Positions 35,314-47,903 of a DNA stretch of 64,000 bases are shown here, in pieces (the stretch's first letter is position 1; each line of letters begins with the position of its first letter). A model generated the notes under the pieces. That model was not told where the DNA came from and ran no database searches. It saw only the letters and a list, made by a program, of their open reading frames with translations. Source of the stretch: Adiantum capillus-veneris (taxonomy: Eukaryota; Streptophyta; Polypodiopsida; Polypodiales; Pteridaceae); NCBI GenBank assembly GCA_014529385.2, contig CM043970.1, forward strand, positions 49,529,898 to 49,593,897. Direction: 5' to 3'. The translations under genes were made by a program, and so were the position numbers.

Positions 35314-36090
35314 CATGGTCATCACCCGAAGCGGAATGGATACTTTGCGTGAAGGTCATGAGAGTGGAGTTGGAGAAGACGAAGTTTCTACACCGAGAGG
35401 ATTGTTCCCTAATCCTCCCCCATCCCCATCTACGCCACAGATTGCACCAAACCCTATGGAGGCTTTGGTCAAGTCGATGATGGAGATGATGCTACAATAA
35501 GAGGCGCAATGCGCCACCATGGATCGCGACCATGAAAAAAGAAGGGCAGCTATGGAGCTTGAGCGTGAGCAAGCACGCGAAGCTCAACGCTTAGCGACGA
35601 AGAAAGAAGGGCAGCTATGGAGCTCGAGTGTGAGCAAGCACGTGAGGCTCAACGCATAGTGGCCGAAGAGAAGCGAGCGGCTATGGAGTTAAGAGCGAGA
35701 GGCACAACGAGACCAACCCATGCAGGAGTTGGTCCTACAGGTACTCTCCTCGAAGACAGAGCCACTCAAGGTCGTCGACGAGTCATCCCATAGCACAGGT
35801 AGAGACAAAGATTCCGACAATCCAATCACTAAGAAGTTGACATTTAGTAAGTATGATGGTAAGATGGATGCATCTATGATTCATTCTTGGTTGCATCAAT
35901 TTAATGCTTACTTTGCGACTAACAAGAAAACAAGCAGCAATAAAGTGTTGATTGCTGCCATGTATCTAGCAAGTGAGTTTTCTTGTGTGAACTTGTCCGA
36001 TTTATTGGGGATTTGTTGTCACAATTTGCTTACGTGTCAAAGCCCTGAAGAAGGGAGCCGACTTGCAGATGCCAGCCGAGGGGCCTAAAC
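35314..36090 (+). pseudogene. Element X Gag N-terminal part, broken
   Basis: The start reads MVITRSGMDTLREG, then a Pro-rich segment and NPMEALVKSMMEMM, followed by a charged coiled-coil-like region made of about 65-bp DNA repeats (35540-35700; RAAMELE.EQAREAQR), which run out of frame. A conserved Gag segment follows at about 35810-35960: KLTFSKYDGKMDASMIHSWLHQFNAYF. It then stops; no zinc knuckle or Pol is seen. The 65-bp unit, not a multiple of three, explains the frame loss. Confidence 0.65.
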
Positions 36091-36189
36091 CCTAAGAAGA
36101 ACAAGTAACAGAAGAAGAAGTCCTACCAACTTATGGGGACCCTGTCCGATGGGGCCCCAAGTGACATAAAGCATTAAAATAAAGCAGGA

Positions 36190-36665
36190 CTCTCACACAC
36201 ACAAAAAAGAGACTTGCGGCAGATTTCCGAAAATTGCGCTGGCATGATGATGTGGCAAGCTGTACAGAATTCCGCGTTTTGCATTGGCTGATGACGTGGC
36301 AGGCTGTACGGATTTCCTTAAATTACGCTGGCAGCTTTTTGGCTTTGCTTTTGGACCAGATGCTTTTGAGTTTGAAGGCTTTTTACTATAAACTGCTTTT
36401 GGGACCTAGGGCCTTTAAATATGAGGTTAGGGCACATTCTCTGGCATGCTTCCTGGAGAAGGTGCAGAGTCTGGAGTACCGGCTTGTACTGTGTTGATAC
36501 AATATAAAGAAATACCGAAGGGGGCGCCAAGGTTTGGGGCCAATACTTCTGGGGTGGAATTCCGCCGCTCCGTGTCGCGTGTCGTCTCTCTCTCTCAATT
36601 CTGTTTTTATTGAAGTGATAAAAGTCTGTTCAGTTTGTTCTTTTCTATTGGCACGTGGTGCCCGT
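36190..36665 (+). mobile_element. A-family LTR fragment
   Basis: It shares GTGGCAAGCTGTACGGATTTCC-like repeats, TTTTGAGTTTGAAGGC and the core TATAAAGAAATACCGAAGGGGGCGCC (36504-36529) with the element A LTRs, but in plus orientation. It ends near ATTGGCACGTGGTGCC and runs directly into a C-family LTR piece. Confidence 0.6.
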
Positions 36666-36674
36666 CTTGTGACA

Positions 36675-37500
36675 TTTGTCCATTGCGTGCGGGAGCGTCT
36701 GACACACGCGTAGGCGTGTTCACTCCGCCCAAAACAATCCAAAACAGAAAATTACAACCTGCTGTGTTTTTCTGCAGGTTTAGGGATTCGCACCTAAACT
36801 GCAGAACATTGCCAATTGAGCCTCAGGAAAGCTGTGGGATGCTTAAACAGGGCTTTGGCCACCTGACGGTGACAAAACACGGAATTAAAGCATGTTGAAA
36901 TTGACCTGCCGCTCACTAGAAAGTTTCCATACAAGTGTCCTTGACGTGTACTATTGACCTGCAAGGATTTTTGCGTCGTTATGCTGGTGAAATTGGGTCA
37001 AAAACCTGCAACTACAGCCATGGACAGGTTTGGACAGCTTGGTGAGGGTTAGGTGGAAGCGTTCGGATCGTTTTTTTGCTAGGGGAGCCTCGGGAAAGCA
37101 TCGGGTGCTTGTACAAGACAATTTAGAGAGATTTCCCGCGAGGAATCTCGTCTAATTCAAGGGGCAAGTGACCCTACAATTGCGAGAGCTTGAGGGCTAT
37201 CCACAGGAGTGATCAACACGCGAATTGAAGCACAGAACAGAGAATTCAGCGTGCTGTAATTTCTCGCCATGTTTTGTAAAGTGCTCTAAAGTGCGTGGAA
37301 AGTCACCATGTACTTGGGATTTTGTATGTGGAGACTTCTACTGTGGTTATGTTGCCGAAATCGGGTAAGAGTAGAGGAATTTCAGCTCAATAAAAGTGGG
37401 ACAGCTTGTAGAAGTTTACAGGTTTTTCTCAAGTTTAAAAAGAATAAAGAAATACCGAAAGGGGCGCCAATCTTTGGGGTCTACAGGGTGTCGTTGTCTG
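36675..37500 (+). mobile_element. Diverged partial C-family LTR
   Basis: Starting CATTGCGTGCGGGAGC it parallels 49268-49715 of the element C LTR (CACGCGTAGGCGTGTTC, GCTGTGTTTTTCTGCAGGTTTAGGG) with many substitutions and includes the core AATAAAGAAATACCGAAAGGGGCGCC at about 37443. It is an older copy, truncated on its left side. Confidence 0.6.
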
Positions 37501-37731
37501 CTTGGTAGCGCTCTAGCTACCAAGTCGTGAAATGTCTTCAAGTGTTGAATTCCAATCACAAGTTTATTCGTGAAGTTTCTTTGTGTCTTAAAGTTCAAGT
37601 AAAGTTTTGGGTGAAAGCCAAATTCCATCGCCCTACGGGCCAGTTTCAGTTAAAACTTAAAACTCAGGAAACCCCTAAGTTGACACCTGATAAAAAGTCT
37701 GCTCAAGGAATTTCAGGAGGTAGGTTAACTC

Positions 37732-38799
37732 TTGAAGAGTGAGCCGAATATGCACGAGACAAAAGATGTTTTAAGTCACACTAAAGGTCACATTAAACGA
37801 GATTGTCCTAAGGAAGCACCTAAAGAACCCACACAAGAATCCACGTCATCTGTGAATGCACTCAGTGAGAGCACTAATGTGTTCAAAGTTTCTCATGATC
37901 ATGTAGATGAGTCTCTCATGCAGTGTTATGGTCATGTGAACAGTACACGCATTGTGATCTTGTTTGATTTGGGTAGTATGCATGATGTGATTAGTGACTC
38001 TCTCGTGAAGAGTGCACGTTTAGAAGCTCTTCCAATAAGTCCCATTGTGATCTCTGGAATTTCTCCTAGCATGTACTCTTCTTTCACGCATGAATGTCCA
38101 AATGTGACAGTGTTAGTTCAAAATGTCGGTTTTCGTCGTAGATTTGTGGTTTCTCCTCTCAAAGGATGTGATTTGATTTTGGCATCAAGTGGTTTAATGG
38201 TTATAATCCACCCATTTATTGGAAAGAGAACACTCTCTCTCTCACACAGTTGAAGGAGCACCTTCCGTGGTGCTTCGCTATGACAAGAACATTCCATCTT
38301 TGCCATTTATCTCTCATTCTCATGTTTTGAAAGAGGTTAAAACATGTTGTATGATTGTTTCTCTCAGTACACATTCCCACGGTCTAGAAAAGCATGAGTC
38401 AATGCATGAAAAGAACTCTCATGCTGTCATGTCTTCTCCAAAGCACGACACGCATTTTTTGCATGATAGAGATGTGATTGTTCTTCAGGATCATCAAGCC
38501 TTCACGTTGCTCCAGTCTGTATCGAGTACACCTTGGGGTGACCATCTAGCTAGATGGTTCCAGTCTTGTGAGCAATTTGGTGGTTTGGATGATGATATTT
38601 CTAGTGAAGCTAACCTCATTGCAGCAATGATCAGTCACACAGGAACAATTTTGGCTCTCGAATCGAGATCCAAAGACCCCATTCAAGAAGTATCTTTTCT
38701 TCGCATGATTAGTCAGTACGTATTGTTCAAGTTTCTCACTCATGACGGTCTCTTGTATGCAGATCACTCTAGAAAAGATAAAGATTTTGAATTCAAGGA
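37732..38799 (+). pseudogene. Gypsy Gag end and protease-like remnant (element E), interrupted by element D
   Basis: The first frame has a zinc-knuckle relic (HTKGHIKRDCP, about 37780-37810) and a retropepsin-like loop ILFDLGSMHDVIS (DLG instead of DSG) at about 37960. A frame change near 38180 leads to WFNGYNPPIYWKENTL-like sequence and then a long open stretch to 38799. The reading is cut there by the LTR of element D. No RT is found on the other side of D. Confidence 0.6.
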
Positions 38800-39236
38800 T
38801 GTCACGATTGTGACTAGTTACACTCTTCTTGATTCATTACAAATGCAGATGCGAAGTGTGACTAACCTAGGAGGGAGGACTCCTATTCTCGAATGGTCAC
38901 ACCCCTTCGCCCAAAAGACATACCTCTTCGCCAAAAGCCACACTCCTTCGACGACTGGTCACACCCCTTCACCTTACGGATGCGACTCTTCACCCAATGG
39001 TTACAGCTCTTCGCCGAAAGGATGTGTCTTTTCGCCTAAAGTCATGTCTCTTCACAAAGAGACATGCCTCTTCACTGATGACTATTCAATTCCTATAAAA
39101 GAAACCCTTGTATCACACTTTCAATCAATCAAACACAGAGTCTTCTAAGTCTTGTTCTGAGTTCAGTTTCAGTTTCTTAAGTCTTAATCATGAGTTTAAG
39201 TACTTAATTACGGATTAGCGACTAGAATCCTTAACA
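38800..39236 (+). mobile_element. Element D 5' LTR
   Basis: TGTCACGATTGTGACTAG to CCTTAACA, 437 bp. Its partner is 45325-45760. Several imperfect CTCTTCGCCNAAAG-like repeats lie at 38900-39070 and a TATA box (CCTATAAAAG) near 39094. About ten substitutions against the 3' LTR (roughly 2-2.5 percent). Flanks are aagga (left) and aaaga (right), a possible TSD with one mismatch. Confidence 0.88.
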
Positions 39237-39237
39237 G

Positions 39238-39249
39238 TGGTATCAGAGC
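39238..39249 (+). other. Primer binding site (tRNA-Met) of element D
   Basis: TGGTATCAGAGC directly after the 5' LTR. Confidence 0.88.
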
Positions 39250-39868
39250 AAATTTTTCCCGAGACCCGAAGGTTGTGAGCCTCTCACCCTCACCGCTACT
39301 CTCCCCCTTCCCGGAGTTGTATGGAAGCAGAAGAAAGATGGTCAGGACCCATGTCAGCATGAGGTAACTTTTTTCTCAAACACATACACAAAGCTAAGCA
39401 GAAGATGGCAGAAAGCGTGAGTGTTGCGGCATACCAGTTGCACTTCTGGAGTAAGAATCTCCAACAGTAGGTGACACTTCGCGTGGTTCTCCCTTGCGCA
39501 TCAGCCACGAGCCCAAGCCTCCAGGCCGACCCTTCACCCGGCAACTTGCTCACGGCAGCCTACACAAGGAAGCGCTGGCTGTTTACGAAGAGGCATCAGC
39601 TTACGTTTTTTAAAACCTGCAGCGCAGCGTTTCATTTTAAAAAAACCAGCGCTTAGGCCGGCCGCCCAACTTAATTGTAAGTGGGCACCCTTGGGCACCC
39701 CTTTGTGGAAAAAAAAAGTTTGAAAAAAATGCCAAGAGGCCAGCGGCAGCCAGCACAAATGGCAAGGCATCGCCATGAGGAGAAAAATTCAGCGCACCCT
39801 CTTCTGCTAACTTCCCGCGCCACCAATTTTCGCCATCAACAGACGTGCACGCGGGCTTGTTCAGAGTC

Positions 39869-41965
39869 ATGGACGACGATGCCTTCAATGTTCCCGTCAA
39901 TTTTCTCTCGTACATAGACGATGTACCCGAAGAAATATTGCCAGAAAATCCTCCTCTGGCTCCCGAAGTGATAATTATACCAGATACCGCCGAAGCAGAA
40001 CCCGTACCCGAACCGGAATCCGCATTCGAACAGAAAGTCATTCTCATTTCGGATTCCCCGTCTCCAATTCCAGTTCCAGAGGAAAGACAGGTTCCCGACT
40101 TCATTCCGGCACCCGAGCCTGCTCCTATACCTGCATTACAGCCAGCAGTGTTGCCCCAAAATTACCTGGTTTATGTCACTCATCGGCATGTCTCGCGCTC
40201 ACAGGGCTGGGTGGTGTGGCATATCATCGTTACATGCGAGCCTCTTCATTTGCCACACTACGAGCACATACTAAGCCGGTACCCCCACTTGGCTTATTCT
40301 CTGACGGAGTGTCATGTGGATTCAGTAAACGACATCATTTCCCAGCAGCCTTTAGTTCGGGTTCACAGCGAGTTACAGCTTCTGGACTACACGCCTTTGA
40401 CGCCAGACGACACACCTCCTATCGACGAGGTGGAAGATATCGAGGATTCGGATCTTGGACCAGACTTCTTAGAGGAGTGGGACGCAGCATCAGCAGCAGC
40501 TTCACCTTTTTACGGCAACCACACCTCTCCAGCTTCTCCGAGATATTCCCTCTGAGCCGTCAGAACGTCAGAGGCAGGCAGTGCTGCACCAGACGATCCG
40601 ATAGCCATACTCAGAGAACAGATGTCCGTCCTCCAGGAGGCCCTCTCCACCGGTCTTGCATCGATGACCGCACGTTTGGATGTCCTGCAGGCCTTTCCTT
40701 CTTCGAGGACGCAGCCAACCACCCATTCAGTTTCTTCGGTAGCAGAGTCAATTCCTGAACAAGTCGACGCTTCGGAACCAGAGGTAGACAATCCTGAATT
40801 GAAATATCTTTTTAAGATGATAAACACAGCACAAAAAAAGAAGATAGATGCAAAGTTGCTCGAGCCATACAACGGTCGCCGCGATAAGCGCGTGCTGGAC
40901 CATTGGCTTTTCAAAATGGAGGTTTACTTTTCAAATACTAATCTCATTGAAAGCAAGAAAGTTGCTTTGGCTAGTTCTCTACTGAAGGATACTGCATTCC
41001 TTTGGTGGCGTCGCCGCATCAAAGATGGAAAAATCACCGCTACTTGGGACAAATTCCGGTGCGTTCTTTGCAAGGCTTTTGAGCCTGCAAATGCCGATTT
41101 CCACGCCCGGTCTTCTCTCCGCCGCCTGAGCCAAACTGGCTCCTTGGCCGCGTACATCTCAGAGTTTCAAAAATTAACTCTTGAGATAGAGACACTCAGT
41201 CCTTCCGACAAACTCCACAGTTTTGTTGACGGACTTGAGCCTTCCCTGCGAGATGATGTCCATAAATTTAACCCTCTCACACTGGATGCTGCAATCGCTT
41301 ATGTTGAGCGTCTTGGTGACAATCGGCGCCCACTCAGAAGTTTCCTTCCTGGTGATCGAGTTTCCAATTCTGAAAGCTCTTCACAACGTAATTCCCAAGG
41401 ACAAGGTGGTCAAAATCAGCGTTCTTTCTCAGGAGCTCACTCTTCGAGACAATACTCTGCTGGACAAACTTCTTTCCGACCCCAATCTTCTGGATAAGCA
41501 GCCATTTCCAGAGCCTCCTCTTCGGCAAATAATCAGAATCGACGAAACAATCGTCCCAATCAGAGAAGGAATGGTCGTCATGATTTTCGGCCGAATACGT
41601 CCTCTGGACAGCAATCCTCTTCCTCAGCTCCTTCAACCTCCAACTCCAACCTTACAGGATTATGTACAATTTGTCATGGAGATCACAGATGGTATGAATG
41701 CCCCAAGAAGCCAAATCCTTCAAATCCTCGCCAGAATTCTCACATGGAGACCACAATTGCAGAACCTATCCACAGCCAACCTCCTGTCCCAGACAAAGGC
41801 AAACAGGCAGTACGGTGTGTTCGAGTTTCCAAGGTTGTAAGTGCCTTAATGATGAATGCTCGGAATCACGTTACTGCTCCAGTGGATCTTTCGAATCAGG
41901 TTCTCAGCCTCCTTGGCTTTGTTGGCAAGCAGCCAATCAATGTTCTTGTGGACAGTGGTTGTGGA
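39869..41965 (+). pseudogene. Element D Gag with zinc knuckle and start of protease
   Basis: One frame from the ATG at 39869, interrupted by TGA at 40553 and TAA at about 41495; both could come from CGA or CAA by one C-to-T change. Residues 1-228 are acidic and Pro-rich, followed by a compact segment (LVYVTHRHVSRSQGWVVWHIIV) I do not recognise. After the first stop come a coiled-coil-like stretch, then capsid motifs (LEPYNGRRDKRVLDHWLFKMEVYF, AFLWWRRR, AYISEFQKL) and a knuckle CTICHGDHRWYEC near 41660-41700. The frame continues to the protease motif VLVDSG, where a 13-bp duplication shifts it. Confidence 0.8.
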
Positions 41966-44900
41966 CAGTGAGTGTTCTACTAATTTCGTCAGCACATCTT
42001 TGATTACTAAATTGCGCCTTCAAACTCAACCTAGTGAGGCAGCTTACCAAGTAGAACTTGCTGATGGTTCCTTCCTCGAGTGCAACAAAAGAATTGAAGA
42101 GCTAGATTTTCAGATACAGGATTACCAAGATCAGCTTGGTTTTTCAATTATGCCCTTCTCACATTACGACTTGATCCTTGGTCAATCTTGGTTATTTCAG
42201 TATGATCCAATAATCAGCTTCAGAGATCACTCAATTCGGCTCTTTCACAAGCAACAGGAAATAGAGCTTCGTGGTCTTTTCAGTGCCAAACCCATTATAT
42301 TGGTTTCTGCTTTACAAGTCAAACGGCTGGTTCGAAAACGTGATTGTGCTACTGCCTTAATCATGTTAAGAGATGTTAAACCCGGTGCAGAAGAAGCAGA
42401 AGTTAAATCCTCCTCAAAAATTGCCTATTTGCAACAACCCTTCTTTCAACCACATTTGGACTTGTTTCCCGACGAGCTACCAACAACTTTGCCTCCTCGG
42501 CGTCCCGTGGATCATCCCATTGATTTGATCCCCGGCCAACCTCCACCAATTCGAGCCCCTTATCGAGTTTCATACTCAGAGTCTCAAGAGATACAACGGC
42601 AGCTAGAAGATTTGTTGGATAAAGGTCATATTCGCCCAAGCAAAAGTCCCTTTGGAGCTCCTGTTCTGTTGGTCAAAAAGAAGGATGGATCTATGCATCT
42701 TTGCATCGACTATCGTGCTTTGAATAAGTTGACGATTAAAAACAAGTTTCCCCTGCCTCACATTGACGAGTTATTTGATCAGTTATTGGGAGCAAAAATC
42801 TACTCCAAAATTGATCTAAAATCAGGGTATCACCAAATTCGCATTCGCATTGGTGATGAGTACAAAACAGCTTTTCGCACAAAATATGGTCACTATGAAT
42901 TTCTGGTATTACCATTCGGGTTAACCAATGCCCCAGCCTCTTTCATGACGCTGATGAACGAAATATTCGGACCATACTTGGACAAGTTCGCGATCGTGTA
43001 TTTGGGCGACATTTTAGTTTTCAGTCGAACAATGGCTGATCACAAGGAACATTTGAAGCTTGTCTTCCAAGTTTTGCGAACCAATGTGCTATACATCAAT
43101 AAGAAGAAAAGTGATTTCTTCAAGAATCAGGTGGAATACCTTGGTCACATTATTTCTGCCAGTGGCGTTGCAGTCGATCCCAAGAAAATACAGGTCATAG
43201 TGGATTGGCCTTTACCGCTCACCATCTCAGATGTGCGCTCCTTTTTGGGACTTGCAAACTTTTATCATACCAAGGTCCACAAATTCTCCGACATTGTAGC
43301 TCCTTTGACTGAGCTTACCAAGCAGGATAAACTTCAATGGACTGAAGAAGCAGAACAGTCATTCAAAGCCCTTAAACATGCCTTGACGACAACTCCAGTT
43401 TTGGCTATTGCAGATCCTACTCAACCTTTTCAGGTCATGACCGATGCGTCAGATCGTGCTTCTCGAGGTGTTCTTATGCAGAATGAGCGTGTCATTGCTT
43501 TTGACAGCCGCAAATTTTCAGCCATACAAATGAGATACCCAGTTTATGACAAGGAATTTTTAGCCATTGTTCATACTTACCGCACTTGGAAACATTATCT
43601 TCTTGGTGCAGATTCCGTGGTGCAGACAGATCATCAATCATTGACATACATTTTTACTCAACCGGTGATGAATCCTCGTCAAGGACAATGGGTTGAGTTC
43701 TTAGCAAATTTTCATATGATTATTCAATACGTGCCAGGCCTCACAAATGCAGTTGCAGATGCCTTAAGCCGTCTTCCTCGAGCCATCAACTTTGCCATTT
43801 CCGGTGTGCAGATGGAAATACCTGCTTGTTTCAAGCATGAGTATTTGACAGATCGAGATTTTGGGGATGCATTTCAAGCCCTTAAATCCTCTACTCCGAC
43901 TCCTGCAGAGATGAATATGTTCGCAGCTTACACCATTGTCAATGACTTGCTGTATTACATTGATCGCATTTGTGTTCCACACAATACACCATTGCGGAAA
44001 ATTTTGATCCAAGAACATCATGAAGTCCCTTTTCCTGCTCATCCAGGCATCAACAAGACATACAGATTGTTATCTACAACATATTTTTGGCCACAAATGC
44101 AGCAAGATGTTATTAAGTTTGCCAAAGCTTGTCATTCCTGTCAAACAATGAAGGCCTCTCGACAACTTCCTCAAGGGTTACTTCATCCTTTGCCCGTACC
44201 TCAAGAAAGATGGAAAAGTGTCAGCATGGATTTTATCACTACATTGCCTCGTTCTCAAAAAGGCAATGCACAGATTCTCGTAGTGGTGGATCGGTTTTCA
44301 AAGATGGCACACTTTATTCCTTGCAAGAAAGCTGCCTTGGCACCAGACGTTGCGCAATTATTTGTGCAACACATTTTCAAATTACATGGATTACCAAAGT
44401 CTATTGTTTCAGACAGAGATCCAAAATTCACAGGACATTTTTGGACATCCCTTTTCAAATCCCTTGGTACAAATTTGTTATTCAGCTCAGCATACCATCC
44501 TCAAACTGATGGGCAGACAGAAAGAGTGAATCAAATTTTGGAAGAAATGCTTCGGCATTACATACAAATTCGATTGGGATCATGGGAAGAGTATTTGCCA
44601 CTTGTAGAGTTCGCATACAATAACTCTATCCATTCAGTAACTGGCATGACTCCATTCCAAGCAGCTTATGGGCATACTCCTCTTATACCGACAAACTTTG
44701 TTCTTCAACACAAAGTAGCTCTAGCAGATCAGTTGGTTCAAGAAATGCAAGATGTACTTATTCAAGTACGTGACAAGTTGGTTCATGTCCAACAAAAGTA
44801 CCAGAAACAAGCCAATAAGCATCGACGACATGCAGATTTCCAAGAGGGAGATTTGGTTTTATTATATGTAGCACCTCATCGCTACAAAACGGTGAAATCG

Positions 44901-45294
44901 GTCTTTCCAAAGTTGCGCCCTCGCTTCTATGGACCTTTCAAAATAATCAAGAAGTACTCAGTTGTCAGTTACAAGTTGGAACTTCCACTCTCATGGCGAA
45001 AACTTCATCCAACTTTCCACATTTCTTGGCTCAAACAATACATACAAGGAGATTCGCCAATTCCAGACTTTATCTTCTTATGTGCCAGAAATTGAAGATG
45101 AACACATAATTCTTGTTCCAGAAAAGATTCTTGATGGAAGACAAAAAGAAACAAGACGAAAGATCACAACAGAATGTCTTGTCAAGTGGATGGATCTTGA
45201 TGAGTCAGACTCAACTTGGCAAACGGATGAAGATATGCAGCAGTACCCAAACCTCCTTCAAGAATTCTTTGAAAAGCGGAAGACTTTCATCTGA
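41856..45294 (+). pseudogene. Element D Pol: protease, RT, RNase H, integrase, chromodomain
   Basis: The open frame to 45095 covers, in order: the rest of the protease ([19 protein letters not shown]), RT ([28 protein letters not shown]), RNase H ([39 protein letters not shown]), integrase zinc region (HH...CHSC) and DDE core ([23 protein letters not shown]), and the GPFKII...[10 protein letters not shown] barrel. A 1-nt frame change near 45070 leads to a chromodomain (ILDGRQKE...CLVKWMDLDESDSTW) ending at 45294. The RT box is YLGD instead of YxDD (Gly codon 43005-43007), which should abolish polymerase activity. Chromodomain targeting to heterochromatin is known for chromoviruses. Confidence 0.88.
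41948..41973 (+). repeat. 13-bp tandem duplication in the element D protease active site
   Basis: GTGGACAGTGGTT followed by GTGGACAGTGAGT. The unit encodes the catalytic VDSG; its duplication adds 13 bp and moves the downstream Pol into another frame. Confidence 0.85.
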
Positions 45295-45309
45295 ACACGG
45301 GGTTTTAAT

Positions 45310-45324
45310 GTAAATGGGAGGGAA
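45310..45324 (+). other. Polypurine tract of element D
   Basis: The purine-rich GTAAATGGGAGGGAA lies directly before the 3' LTR; it primes plus-strand DNA in this element class. Confidence 0.75.
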
Positions 45325-45760
45325 TGTCACGATTGTGACTAGTGACACTCTTCTTGATTCATTACAGATGCAGATACAAAGTGTGACTAACCTAGGAGGG
45401 AGGACTCCTGTTCTCGAATGGTCACACCCCTTCGCCCAAAAGACATACCTCTTCGCCAAAAGCCACACTCCTTCGACGACTAGTCACACCCCTTCACCTT
45501 ACGGATGCGACTCTTCACCCAATGGTTACAGCTCTTCGCCGAAAGGATGTGTCTTTTTGCCTAAAGTCATGTCTCTTCACAAAGAGACGTGCCTCTTCAC
45601 TGATGACTATTCAATTCCTACAAAAGGAACCCTTGTATCACACTTTCAATCAATCAAACACAGAGTCTTCTAAGTCTTGTTCTGAGTTCAGTTTCAGTTT
45701 CTTAAGTCTTAATCATGAGTTTAAGTACTTAATTACGGATTAGCGACTAGAATCCTTACA
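45325..45760 (+). mobile_element. Element D 3' LTR
   Basis: 436 bp, TGTCACG to CCTTACA, matching 38800-39236 with about ten substitutions and a 1-bp indel. Its TATA box is changed to CCTACAAAAG. Confidence 0.88.
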
Positions 45761-47268
45761 AAAGAATTCACAATGTCTCACGATTGTCCGTTTTGTCAGT
45801 CGCTTTTGCATGTTCATTCCTTGGCATGACACAGTCGCACGAAAAGCAAAGCACGATTGTCCATCAAGCATTGGCATTTTTGTTGTGATTTGCCACATTT
45901 GATAGGTTTAGGACGAAAAGTCAAGTTTCAATCTCATTTTTGGCATGTGTTTGGGGAACGGTTTGGCACTTCGTCACTTTGTGAGGAATCCAACCAACCA
46001 TTCCACGTATCGATCGGACTCTCAAGTGGGCAGATGTGCGTCGTCGCACCTGACATTGGTATCAGAGCTTTGAGGATTTTGCACTAATCCACTGATCTTT
46101 GAAGATTTTTTGTCTCGCTAGTGTTTATGAGTGTGTTGTATCTTTTCACCCAAGGACGCTTCTCTCACTAAGGGAACTGCAAGACCTGCCATTGCACGTA
46201 GGACCGTGCGCCTTGAGTGTAGGAAATGCAAACACTATATATCGGCATTTGCAGTTGTGGTGCGCCTACGAGAGAGTAGTTGACTTGGCGTGCGCACTCT
46301 ACCACCTCGACATAAAGAAATCCTAGCATGGATATTTTCAATCATGTTGAACAATATTTGCAATCATAAATTCTTCGACATGACAGATCTCATCATTGAA
46401 GACATGCACTAGAAACATGAAGATGTTGATTGCGAGTATCAGAATTTGTTAGAAACCTATGACGACAAAGGAAGGCGCCATCCAAATCAGCCTATTAGCT
46501 TTGGAGTTTGGGCATTGATTGAACAACCATCTCTCCCATCTGCTTAGAGAATTCCATCATTCCAAAAGAGGCATTGCATCGTCATCAATCTGTACACCTC
46601 TTTGGCTTAGCAATCAGTGGCCATCAATCCGGAGTCAAAAGGTTCCAATCCGAGGCAACCACCGCAGGAGTTCACAAGCATCATGAGCCTACATTCGCAA
46701 CCACATCCGTTGCAGAGACGAGGATTCATCTAGAGCTTCCATAATACAGCAACCTAGTAGAAGCCCCAAGAAGAGCCTCTAGCTTTAAGGAATTATTTGG
46801 TAGTTTCACGAGACATCCTACAGAGGAATTGCCATGGTTCGTGGGAATTCCAAAGAACGTATCCATCTCATCTCACATTCGGCGTTGCTCTCGCCAATCT
46901 TCCCGTGTAGGGACAACATAGGCTGGCTGGTAACCTTCGTGGGCATCAACGTTTGCATACCCTGACATTCTCTCTACGTGCATCCATCTGGTTTGCAATT
47001 TGGTTCACACCATCCAAGTTAGGGCAACAAAGGCATGGCTAGTAACCAACAAGGGAATTGTTGATATCCATGAAGCAGTCCATTGGTTGCGAGGAGGTGT
47101 ATCATCACCATCCCTTTCTTTTGGACATTTCCACATCATCTAGGAGAGCCTCTCTCAAAAGTAGGCGTGGAAAACATCATCTAGAAGGACATTCATTCGA
47201 GATCATCTTATGGCCTGCATGGAGTTCGGTACCAGTACCTCACCTATGGCAGGAGGGGACGTCACGTG
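45761..47268 (+). mobile_element. Element F: LTR end, primer site and decayed internal region
   Basis: Up to 46055 the sequence resembles an LTR end (GCACCTGACA) followed by TGGTATCAGAGC at 46057-46068. The 1.2-kb internal part holds no recognisable Pol. It shares a module (CCATTGCACGTAGGACCGTG.GCCTTGAG, about 46190-46220) with about 32988-33020. A purine-rich CAGGAGGGGA precedes the 3' LTR at 47269. It was probably an internally deleted gypsy element. Confidence 0.5.
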
Positions 47269-47903
47269 CACATGGCTCTGTGTGCCACATGGACAAGCTT
47301 CATCGACTTTCAGAGCCAATTTTGCACCTATCCCTAGATAGGAGTGTCTAGAATCCTAAGAGGATTAGTACCCACAGTTTTGTGAGCCTGTTCGCAGGAC
47401 CTGCATGTCCGAAAGTGTCCATTAGATTAGGTTTTCCAATTTTGGAACCTTCTTGCACAACTAGATTGTACAAGCGTTTCGACAGATGTTACACAGCAAT
47501 GGACATCTGACATGAATTGCATGAAGTTTTAGGCTAGAGAAATCCAACGAATCGTTTCCCTCGTCAATCGGATTCCTGAGTTGGCAAATGTGCGACAATT
47601 TCACCCAGAAACTTAGTTGGGACAAGCTTATTAATAAATCATTTCAAATAATTTATTTTTTAACTTTGTCTTCCAAATTTGCCCTACCTAAGTCCTAAAA
47701 AGTTCTTAAGCAGAATTTTCACCTACAAAGAGAGCAGGATACCTAGCGTTTGTAGTCAGAGGAGCCAGCGCCAAATCCAGCCCAGCATTTTTGCATCTGC
47801 ATGCCTGGCATTTTCTTGCTCCACTTTGCAGATCAGCCCCACCGTTTCTATAGTAGCAAATCAGCCCAGTGTTTTCAGTTTTCAGCCCTCTTACTCGCCA
47901 GAG

